This document shows positions 1-9,203 of a stretch of DNA of 64,000 nucleotides, in pieces. A program made the position numbers and the translations under genes. The notes under the pieces were generated by a model. It saw nothing but the letters and a program-made list of their open reading frames with translations, did not search any database and was not told the origin of the DNA. Position 1 is the stretch's first letter. Each line of letters begins with the position of its first letter. Source of the DNA: Erythroxylum novogranatense (taxonomy: Eukaryota > Streptophyta > Magnoliopsida > Malpighiales > Erythroxylaceae); NCBI GenBank assembly GCA_029891385.1, contig CM057228.1:33006523-33070522 (forward strand), written 5' to 3'.

Positions 1-720
1 GAATGATTACTATTATATTATATTGATAATGATTGGTTTGTAAAAATATTAAGAAATAAAAATTAATTATATTATAATTAATTAATTACAATATTTTAAT
101 TAATGAATGAATTATATTTTAATTAATTATATTGTAATTAATTAAATATAATGTAATTACTTAATTAATAATAATATTTTAATTAATTATAATGTAATTA
201 ATTATATTTTAATTAATTAATTAATTCAAATATTGTAATTAATGAATGAATTATATTTTAATTAATTACATTGTAATTAATTAATAAATAATAATATTTT
301 GATTAATTATACTGAGATTAATAATATTTTAATTAATTAATAATGTTTTAGTTAATTAATTAATTACAATATTTTAATTGTAATTAATTAATTGTATTTT
401 AATTAATTATAATTTATTTATTTATTTAATTAATTATAATGTAATGTAATGAATTAATTAATTATAATGTAATGAATTAATTAATTATATTGTAATTAAT
501 TATATTTTAATTAGTTAATTAATTAATTACAATAATTTAATTAATGAATGAATTATATTTTAATTAATTATATTGTAATTAAAATATAATTAATTATAAT
601 ATAAGTTAATGAATTACAATATTTTAATTAATGAATTAATTATATTGTAATTAATGAATTAATTATATTGTAATTAGTGAATTAATTATATTGTAATTAG
701 CTGTATTTAATTAATTAGTA
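1..720. repeat. AT-rich degenerate minisatellite
   Basis: The block is made of variants of TTAATTAATTATATTGTAAT and AATGAATGAATTATATTTT repeated about every 40-60 bases, with almost no G or C. It ends abruptly near 720, where ordinary sequence begins. No coding potential is visible. It could be a scaffold-attachment-like AT tract or simple repeat drift; nothing in the sequence decides this. Confidence 0.8.
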
Positions 721-911
721 TTACAAATATTTTTTAAAAAAGAGTCACCACAAAGGAATGAGTTTCGTTCCTTTACTACATAGAGGGTATGGGGGATTTT
801 TCAAAAGTGAGATAAAATTATTGCCTCTATAATAATAATCAACAACTAACAACTCACTTTTTATTCCTTACCTATAAATTCCTTCCTAAAACCCATCAAC
901 TAAGCACCTCC
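721..911. other. Unassigned spacer before the copia LTR
   Basis: About 190 bases of moderately AT-rich sequence with no reading frame, repeat or motif I recognise. It flanks the truncated left edge of the first copia LTR, so it may be host sequence or the lost outer edge of the LTR. Confidence 0.4.
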
Positions 912-1320
912 TTAAACTTTAATATTCTAAGCATTATTACAAGCATATAATTCACTCAAGAACATTTATGACACAAGTAATTCAACACCTTCAAACCCTA
1001 AAAGTAGTGTTATAAAGAAAAGAGGGAAATACTAACCTTGATCTATATTCTTATTAGCAAATCCCTTCTTTACGGAAAACTTTATCCACTGTCGCCCTCT
1101 GCCCTTTTCTTCGTTCTTTTCAATGGTGCAAGAATGTATGTATTTTGATATCTGTAAACGTTTCTTAAAATTGAAGGAGAGGAAGGGTTTCTTTATTAAA
1201 TAACCCTAATGACTCTAATTTCCTTTAATAACCCTAATAATCATTATTTTGGGCTCACTTTATATTAAAATCAAATAAAGTAATATGGGCCACACTTATG
1301 ATTATTAAATTAAACTAACA
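912..1320 (-). repeat. Copia A 3' LTR
   Basis: This stretch aligns through its length with 6388-7422 once the insertion there is removed; shared landmarks are TTAAACTTTAATATTC at the left and CTTATNATTATTAAATTAA at the right. It ends in ACA at 1320, followed by ATCTCTCACTTAGCC, which read on the minus strand is a purine-rich tract just upstream of the LTR start TGTTAG. The outermost bases (TGTAAGATT in the other copy) are not conserved here. Confidence 0.8.
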
Positions 1321-1879
1321 ATCTCTCACTTAGCCCATGTTACGGCTTGATGATCCAATAACACAAACGTGCATCATATATTGAATATGTCAAGCCATCA
1401 AACCTAAATGAATTGAAATAATGGGATCATGGCGATCAAAAGTCATCTAACGACATGATTCCTTCTATGTATCACACAATCATTTCAATTCAAAATAATT
1501 GTAATTGAGAAACACTATAATTCTCAACTTTAATATTTCCTAAAACATAATTTGTCATCACAATAAAATAATGCGTGTACACAGCATAATGTGATAGTTA
1601 ACAAATAGCAAAAACATAACATTAATTGAATTCCTAAGTGTCAAAATAATAGTAGCAAATATCCAAACATATGTACGTACGTAACATGATCTCATGCTAA
1701 TAAGGACTTATCTATAATGCCCATCCTTTCAATATGGCCAGTAAATGTTTTAGGCAACAATCCTTTTTTAGCACCTTTCATGAGGATTGTTAGCATGAAA
1801 TCCATGTATTTAGCACCTTTAGAATACTTATCAATTTTAGAGAAGAAGATAACTACGGAATTATCACAATAATTTTTAA

Positions 1880-2530
1880 CGGTCTAGCTATACTGTCGAC
1901 AAAACCTAGCCTTAAGATAAAGTTTTGCAACCACAATGCTTGAATAGTGGCCTCAAAGCATGTTACAAATTCGGCCTCTATAATGGAAGTAGCAATGACA
2001 TATTGCTTTCCACTCTTCTAAGAAATTGCCCATCCTGCTAGTTGGAATAGATAACCAAAGGTAGATTTCCTTGAGTCTACACAACCAACATAGTCTGAAT
2101 TTGAATGACTAATCACTTCTAAACGATATGATTTCCTACATATGAGCATATAATCCTTGGTACCTTGTAAATACCTAAGAATTCTTTGCAACTTTCCAGT
2201 TATCCAATCCACTATTACTTTGATATCGACCTAACATTTCAATAACAAAACTGATATCTAGCTGAGTACAAGTCTGAATATACATCAAACTCTCAACTAT
2301 AGATACACAGGGAATAGATTCCATTTCCTTTTATTTCAAATCATTATTGGGACATTGCATTTCACTAAATTTATCTCCTTTGTGAATTGGAACTACCCTA
2401 AATCTCTTTAATATTTTACTAATATATCCTTGCTGAGACAACCCTAACAATCCTTGTTTCTTGTCACAGAATATTTCTATTTCAATCATATAGGATGCCT
2501 TACTCATATCTTTCATTTCAAAATTGTTAG
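1880..2530 (-). pseudogene. Copia A RT thumb and RNase H remnant
   Basis: Two minus-strand frames carry the C-terminal half of a copia reverse transcriptase/RNase H. 2331-2516 encodes a peptide containing QGLLGLSQQGYISKILKRF, the segment that follows the YVDD palm in plant copia RTs. 2018-2212 encodes RYLQGTKDYML and DSRKSTFGYLFQLAG, the start of RNase H with its SRKSTFGY signature. Bases 1890-1985 continue into the RNase H region in another frame. No RT catalytic aspartates are present upstream, so the enzyme cannot have been functional in this copy. Confidence 0.75.
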
Positions 2531-2689
2531 AAAAAATTTCTTTACATCATGTAACAAGCCCAAATCATTAGTAGCTATATCAGATGAAGGATTTTCCACC
2601 TGAATCTCTTGAATATCCACCTTTCGTGGTTCTCCACTCCCACTGATTTGTTCATTTTCAATAAACTTAGCATTACTAGACTCAACTAT

Positions 2690-3500
2690 TCTTACACCAT
2701 ATTTAGGATAATAAAATATATACCCTTTGGACTTTTCTGGATAACCGATGAAGTAACCACTAATAGTTCTTGCATCAAGTTTCCTTTCATGAGGATTATA
2801 AATCCTTATTTCTGCTGGGCAACCCTAAACATGTAGGTGCCTCAAGCTAGGTTTTCTACCTATCCACAATTCATAAGGTGTCATAGGATTCACTTTACTA
2901 GGAACCCTATTTAGTAGATATGTAGTCGTCTTTAATGCATACATCTATAAAGATAAAAGTACATTTGTGTAACTTAACATCCTCCTAACCATATCCATAA
3001 GATTACGATTTCGTCTTTCAGCTACACCATTCTGTTATGGTGTACTGGGCATTATGTATTGTGCACAAATGTCTCGACTTTGAAAATTTTTTGCAAATGG
3101 ACCTAGACATTGTCCATTCTCATCATATTTACCATAATATTCACCACCTATATCAGATCTTACGACTTTCACTTTTCTATCTAACTTTCTTTCTACTTTA
3201 TTAATGAACACCTCAAGAATATCCACTGATTGAGACTTTTCATGCAACAAACAGAGATAACAATAACATAATTAATCATCAATAAAGGTGATAAAATACT
3301 TTCACCTCTCCAAGATGGGATGTGAAATGGACCATATATATCAGTGTGTATTAATTCAAGTAACTCAGTACTTCTTATGACTGAATTCTTAGTTATATAT
3401 TTATTTTGTTTGCCTTTAATGCAACCCACACACACATCCCAACTAGTAAAATTGAGTTGAGATAAGATTTCACTTTTCACTAACCTCATGGCCTAACCTT
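2690..3500 (-). pseudogene. Copia A integrase remnant
   Basis: The zinc-binding end is at 3193-3489 (CVGCIKGKQ, followed by LELIHTDIYGP with the first catalytic Asp). 3035-3250 carries VVRSDIGGEYYGKY with the second Asp. Downstream, at about 2985-3035, the frame reads PSTP, a stop, then QNGVAERRNR with the catalytic Glu. The stop replaces what is normally Gln (TAA where CAA is expected). Sequence down to about 2690 matches the integrase C-terminal part (TPYELWIGRKPS). Three catalytic residues can be seen, but stops and frameshifts break the gene. Confidence 0.75.
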
Positions 3501-3649
3501 TGATGCCATAAGTAAGTAGAGTGTTCATTATGTGCAATACGTTTATTACCAATATTATGATCAACATGAAATATGGAATCATAATAATTAACATCAAGGT
3601 TGAAATGATATAAACCATCTATTAATATACTAGAACTATAATAGTACTG

Positions 3650-4240
3650 TCATTTATACAAAGAAAAAATATCGTTTCCAACATTGAAATTAAAACCTAT
3701 CTGATCCAACTTACTAACAGAAACTAAATTTCTAGCGCATTTAGGAACATAAAGACACTTTTCAAGATCTAGACTACAACTAATGTCTAAGATCAATCTG
3801 TGTGTCCCTATTCCTTCTATTCGTGCCTTCATTCTATTACTCATGTATAGGAACTCTTCAGTTCCATTTATGGCTTAGATCGAAAGGAATCCTTGCATAA
3901 TATGTGACACATGAGTAGTTACACCTGAATCTAACCACCAGGTATTATTGGGCACGTTAATAAGATTTGATTCAAAATATACCGAAATATAATACTTACC
4001 TTTCTTTTTGAACCAAGCCTTTCTCTTAAGGCAATCTTTCTTGAGGTGACCAGCTTCTTTGTAAAAGAAACAACACCACTCTTTATGGATTTGACCCTTA
4101 TTAACCTTCACTGGGGAATTTTCCTTCTTATTGCTGTTCTTTCCTAACTTTCCCTTTCTGCTGCTAGCTTTTTTTAATATTGTGAAGTGAACAGAGTGTT
4201 CATTTTCTTTAATTTCTCTTCTTCCTACACCAAACATGGC
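3650..4240 (-). pseudogene. Copia A gag knuckle, protease and pre-integrase remnant
   Basis: 3875-4237 encodes a basic, Lys-rich segment, a knuckle reading CFFYKEAGHLKKDC (the second Cys of CX2CX4HX4C is Tyr, so zinc binding is impaired), and then WWLDSGVTTHVS, the copia aspartic protease active site DSG. 3650-3844 carries CLYVPKCARNLVSVSKL, the usual protease C-terminal/GAG-pre-integrase junction. The frames are separate, so this is a decayed polyprotein. Confidence 0.75.
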
Positions 4241-4910
4241 ATTGATTTCTTGGAAGTTCTATTCTTCAGAGTGTTATAATTCAATTGGAATTGACCAACT
4301 TCAGGAGGAAGTGAGTTGATGATGAACTGTACTAGGCATGATTCACTCACATCTATGCCCATTGATTTTGGCTTTGCAGCCAGATTTGGCATGCCTGTTA
4401 CATGGTTATGGATAGGTTGTGACCAGCCAAACTTCTTAGTCTTCAATTCACTTATCAAACTTCCTACAATATACTTGTTAGTTATGTTTGATTGTAAGTA
4501 TTTCATAATGAATTTCCTTGTATTGTCCATATGAGGCATTGATGGCTTAATATTTTTAGCCATTGTCAATTGTATCAAGTTTAGACTCAACCTATTAGAC
4601 TTTTCCCAACCATAAAAAATGTCCTTTCAGCTTGGGTATTAGTCTTAATAATGATTGCAGGTTTCTCTACAACTAATGTCAGGTCCTTATCTATAATACC
4701 CAACTGAAATCAGATTTTCTCAGACCAATCAACATAGTTTAGCGTATTCAATTTGATCAGATCATTACCTATAGCTAACAAATTACTAGAAACTACAAAT
4801 GTAAAAACAAACTCACACATTAATGCTTTGAGTACAATTAATAGATTCAAATAATAACAAACTTTAATATATATATTTAAGTCCACCTTTGGATGATACT
4901 TAAACACATA
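4225..4910 (-). pseudogene. Copia A gag remnant
   Basis: 4710-4907 ends in LNTLNYVDWSEKI, the N-terminal gag motif of plant copia elements (NYxxWxxxm). 4225-4590 continues with a gag helical region (IDVSESCLVQFIINSLPPEV), the UBN2-type capsid domain. A frameshift or stop lies between the two near 4600-4700. Gag would form the particle around the element RNA; here it is broken. Confidence 0.7.
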
Positions 4911-6365
4911 TCCTTAATTCATGATGATGCTATCATATATATACACACTTTGAGAGACAATCAATTATACTCAAGCTAGTATGCATGCTATCTTTGGATA
5001 TACAAACATATTCACCAAGTAGGTCGATAAGTCTCTTTTAATGTTATTAATTATAGGCAATGACCCACCTTTGGGTGATCTCCTAGCATTATAATTAATA
5101 AACTCAATTCTTCATTCCATCTATTATGTCATTTATCAGCATCATATAACATGAACAATTGAAAGAATGCATAATTAAATGTCTAAATATCTTTTCAAGC
5201 AAGGTCACTTTGGCGACTAACAAGCTTTCTATACAATAAACATTTAATTAGTAAGTATACATGAATTTTGGAATTTAATTGTAATGTTGAAAGATGATAC
5301 TGTAAAGTCCAAAAACATTTTAGGGACGAAAATGTAATTTTATTGCCATATTATAATAGTCTAAAAACTATAAGGTCCAAAACATAATTGACCATCTTTA
5401 ACCTTTTATTTTCAAAAACTTTATGTTCTATCAATCGCAACAAAATATGTTTAAAGGACTTTTCGACAAATGAGTCACAATTTTCATACATTTTTACCTT
5501 AAAAGATTTTTGTTAACAACATAAACCAAAGTCTCTCTACGATGAGCCCAACAAAACATTGTCTTTTAACTCTTTTGTTTTCTAGAAATTGAAAACACAT
5601 TTTTCAAATCTCATTCCAACAATTAATGCAACGCAAATCTAATGTCTTAATGGGAGGTCCTAAAAAAACCTTGACTTTTCTTTTAACTTTTCATTCTCCA
5701 GAATTTGCAGTAAACAAGTGACATAAACAAAAGACAAAACTTTGATCATGGGTCCCATAAAAACTTTTCTTTACACCTTTATTGTACACACTCACGTACA
5801 CTCTTCCTTACATCTTTTATTCGAGTGAAGATCGTCTATTCCTTTTATCTAAGACCAACCCTTTTCCATTGCTACCTGACTATTGAAATTTGTGGCAATG
5901 CTAGGATGACATAGGGTTGGTCTTGGATAAAAGGAACAGAAGAATTTGTCCCTTTTTATTCCTTTTAAAAGTTAACAAGTCAAACCATAATAAATGCATG
6001 TACGTGGTTAACACCACTATTTTTGCTTTTTCAGAATTCATTCAAAGATAGTAAACAATTAATGCAAGGTAAATGTAAACCTGTAATGGTAGGCCCAAAA
6101 AGATGAAAACATGGTTCACCAGAGTCTTTAGAATTGGTGTATATCAGTCTCAGAAAACACAATTTAACAGTTATTCTAACAACAGACGTATACAAGGCAA
6201 TAATTCTATGTTCGTAATCTTTAACTTGAATTAAATAAATTAAATCAAATCAAATCGAGAATTAATAAAAATCGAGAAAGAAGATTACAACAGAAACAAT
6301 AAATAATCTTTTATAATACCAATAATTTAGGGTTAACTCTAATAAAAATTAAAATGTCATTATCT
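4911..6365 (-). other. Copia A untranslated leader
   Basis: This stretch lies between the primer site and the first gag motif on the minus strand. It has no long frame and no recognisable domain. It contains a long hairpin at 5835-5940, listed separately. The length, about 1.4 kb, is large for a copia leader and may include unrecognised insertions. Confidence 0.5.
5835..5940. repeat. 106-nt imperfect hairpin
   Basis: The arms 5835-5861 and 5914-5940 are reverse complements over 27 bases with 2 mismatches. A second inner stem pairs CATTGCTAC (near 5867) with GTGGCAATG (near 5892), so most of the 106 bases can fold into one hairpin. It could be a small foldback element or a miRNA-precursor-like structure; no target duplication is evident. 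Confidence 0.6.
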
Positions 6366-6377
6366 GCTCTGATACCA
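6366..6377 (-). other. Copia A primer binding site (tRNA-iMet)
   Basis: On the minus strand the bases read TGGTATCAGAGC, complementary to the 3' end of plant initiator tRNA-Met. The site lies two bases inside the 5' LTR, whose plus-strand end TGTAAG starts at 6380. Confidence 0.9.
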
Positions 6378-6379
6378 TA

Positions 6380-7422
6380 TGTAAGATTTAAACTTTAATA
6401 TTCTAAGCATTATTACAAGCATAGAATTCACTCAAGAACATTTATGACACAATTAATTCGACATCTTCAAACTCTAAATTTAGTGTTATAAAGAAAAGAT
6501 AGAAATACTAAACTTGATCCATATTTTTATAATCTCTTCTTATTAGCAAATCCCTTATTGATGGAAAACTTTATCTGCTCTCGCCTTCTGCCCTTGTCTT
6601 CGTTATTTTCAATGGTGCAAAATGTATTGGAACTGATAGCAGAAGAGAAGCCATTCCTAGGACCAGTCAATGCCTCCAACTCAGCAAACATGGACTTGGC
6701 AGGAAAATTCTCAGAAACAGCAATGGTGAGGCCATAAAACAGTTCATAGCAAGAGAGTATCTCTAGAACTTTCCTGAAACTGATAAAACGGCTTATTAGG
6801 AGGGAGTACGAGGTCAACCCTCTCTTTTGGTGGTAATCTAACTATTCTCATCTCACTCCCCTTCTTATGTTGTGCAGCAGTTGATTGGATTGTATGTATT
6901 TTTAGTTTGTAAGTGGATTAAAATGAGTTCTAGCAGAATGGGATATCTCTGTTCAAGTTTTTGGTAGGAGGGCTAATATTGTTTTATTTGTTTGTGTGTT
7001 CTGAAAGGAAGCGATGTAGCTTCCAAAGGTATTTCTCTTTGTTACCTTTTTGTGGCTAAGTAATTGCTACTGCTCAAGTAGTCTCTTTTGATGTAGGAAG
7101 CGATGTAGCTTCCAATTGTAGTAATCTTCTGTTTCCTTTTTGTATCTAAGAGACTCCTACATAATTAAGTAGTCTCTAGTGATGTATATAACCTTTTATA
7201 TTTGTATAAATTCTTCTGATTTGTCAAAAAAAAGTATTTATTTTGATATGTGTAAACCTTTCTTAAAATTGAAGGGAGAGGGAAGGGTTTCTTTATTAAG
7301 TAACCCTAACGACTTCAATTTCCTTTAATAAGTTCAATAACCATTATTTTGAGCTCACTTTATATTAGAATAAAATAAAGTAATAAGGGTTACACTTATA
7401 ATTATTAAATTAATATAATATA
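6380..7422 (-). repeat. Copia A 5' LTR, with insertion
   Basis: It begins TGTAAGATTTAAAC next to the primer site and matches 912-1320 in two blocks (6388-6627 and 7234-7420). The blocks are separated by 606 bases absent from the other LTR. The right edge is uncertain by a few bases because the two LTRs diverge there (ATATAATATAAC against AACTAACA). Confidence 0.8.
6628..7233 (+). mobile_element. Poly(A)-tailed insertion, probable retrocopy
   Basis: The insertion ends in TTTGTC followed by eight A residues and is bordered by GTATT at 6624-6628 and 7234-7238, a possible short target duplication. A frame open from the left junction runs 36 codons and ends in TAA at 6735-6737 (tail KFSETAMVRP), followed by about 490 bases resembling a 3'UTR. 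The UTR-like part holds two copies of GGAAGCGATGTAGCTTCC, 89 bases apart. This fits a 5'-truncated processed mRNA copy or a short LINE/SINE; I do not recognise the protein end. Confidence 0.55.
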
Positions 7423-7846
7423 ACCCATTACAACCACCCTTTGAAAGCAATCCAGGGGTTGAATATCGCACTGATTGGAAGATATAGAATCATGTGGATG
7501 CCACTGCCAAGCAGAAACACCACACATTAACCATTACACCTGCCTTCTTAAATGGCAACCATGAAATTGATTAAACTAATAAATACACTAACGCTCACTG
7601 CTCTTATTAATACTGAATGTTAGCAACTCGTATATTGACCATGAAGGGTTATCTACTTAGAATTGGTAAAGCTGATAAAAGCTACCAAGAAGAAAATTTT
7701 CCACCTTTGGTTAGGGAGACACTGGTTTGTATTTCTTTGCAACAATGTATGATGTGGACATAAAGACACCATGAATGCAATGCTGTTGGATCCGAAACCC
7801 AACTGCTTAAAACTTAACACTTTCACTCTTGCTCTGATACCATAAA
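7423..7846 (-). other. Unassigned interior with a primer site at 7831-7842
   Basis: About 420 bases between the copia A 5' LTR and giant LTR copy 1. At 7831-7842 the minus strand reads TGGTATCAGAGC, an iMet primer site, four bases from the end of the giant LTR. That placement is expected if copy 1 is the 5' LTR of a minus-strand element and this stretch is the start of its leader. The rest has no recognisable coding content, and no matching 3' LTR lies further left. Confidence 0.5.
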
Positions 7847-9125
7847 TGTTGGGACTCGATCTGGAGACCGGATCCCTTCCGGAAAGCGAAAAGAAAAAGC
7901 AAAAACGAAAGGCAGAAACGAATGCTAAACAGGTACAAATCGAATCGGAAGGCGAAAAATAATCGAAAACGAAAGTAGCGAAACTGAATCGAGACAAAAC
8001 AAATTAGCTCGGAATCGAATGCTAAAGGAATATCAGAAATGAATCGAATTCTTAATGGAATCGAAAGCAAATCGAATCAAAACAATAAACGGTTCGATCG
8101 AACGAAAATCAAATTCTGACATCCGTGAACAAATAGCGTAGAAATAATTATCGCGTTGGAAACCTTAGACTACATCAATCCGAAACCGGTCTAAATTTTT
8201 TTTTCTTTTTTTCTTATTCATTTCTTTCATCTTTATTCGATCTCATTTAAAATCAAAACAAATAATTCCCACTTTTGGAAATTCAACCTTATACAAATCT
8301 CAAAACATATAAAACTTCTTAACATGCAATTTCTCAATCTCATTTTTTAACAAATCCTATATCTTATTCTTTTCTTTCTTTTGTCATAGAAATTTCAACA
8401 GCATAACGGCTGCGTTTTAACTAACCCAAACCTGCAAAGTGTTTCAAAACACACTTCTAAATTCTCAAGCAAAACTCAGAATCATCGGACCCTCCCATCC
8501 GGAAATTCAGCACAAACAAACACAATCCTATTTCTAAAACACTTCAATACATCTCAATCCACAATTAAAAATCATACTTCAAAATAATATACAAATCCAT
8601 AATTTAATTCGAACACAACCCAATCGTATTCATAAACAATTCCATAACTCAAATTAATATATAAATCTCATAATTCAAATATATCAGAAAACAAACGTTT
8701 ACAATACATAATGGCATTCCAAGTCATAAACCAAAATCCCCGAATACCTAAAACACAAAACCAACAAAATCAAACATAAGCCTTGACCTTCTTTCATCCG
8801 ATCTCCCGCTCTATATCTGGAGATGGGGATGAAAGGGAGGGGGGGAGTGAGCTAGATAGCTCATGAATAATATGTTTATCAATTGAAAGATAAGCGAAAA
8901 TATTTTGCAAAACTTTTTGCCATTTATTTTTAAAGGGTTTTTCGGTAGAAAAATTGGCAAATTTCTTATTTCTCAAACTTTGCAAATCATTTAGCTTGCT
9001 AAATGATTTAAATCGTTTCTTACACATTTCATGAACAAATGCGAAAACATGGATACACACAAAATAAATAAAATAAAAACACATAATATAACAGAATGGT
9101 TTGGCTCGGTCCAAAACGGAACGTA

Positions 9126-9203
9126 CTGCACATTCCCGCATAGCGGTCCTGTGCAGCCGCGAACGGAACGTACTACACCTTCCCGCATAGCGGTCCGGTG
9201 TAG
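9126..9203. other. Tandem covarying hairpin pair, copy 1
   Basis: Two units 47 bases apart each fold perfectly. Unit 1 (9126-9156) pairs CTGCACA with TGTGCAG, then CCGC with GCGG around an ATA loop. Unit 2 (9173-9203) pairs CTACACC with GGTGTAG and the same inner stem. The two outer stems differ at two pairs, and both changes are compensated (G-C to A-T, A-T to C-G). Confidence 0.7.

Larger units (their letters stand above)
912..7422 (-). mobile_element. Decayed Ty1/copia retrotransposon (copia A)
   Basis: Read on the minus strand this is an LTR retrotransposon in copia order: 5' LTR (6380-7422), iMet primer site (6366-6377), gag, CCHC knuckle, protease, integrase, RT/RNase H, 3' LTR (912-1320). 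The domain order with integrase before RT is diagnostic of Ty1/copia. Every domain is interrupted by stops or frameshifts, and the RT palm with its YxDD motif is missing: integrase C-terminal sequence runs almost directly into the RT thumb/RNase H part. The element is non-autonomous and old. No target duplication can be read because the left LTR has lost its first bases. A 606-bp insertion sits in the 5' LTR. Confidence 0.85.

Noticed and set aside
1201..1240. Telomere-like CCCTAA motifs
   Set aside because: Only two or three scattered AACCCTAAT words within a copia LTR, not a tandem TTTAGGG array.
6366..6377. Possible tRNA-Met gene pieces (also 7831, 34431)
   Set aside because: Only the 12-base primer complement is present, next to LTR ends; no tRNA arms.
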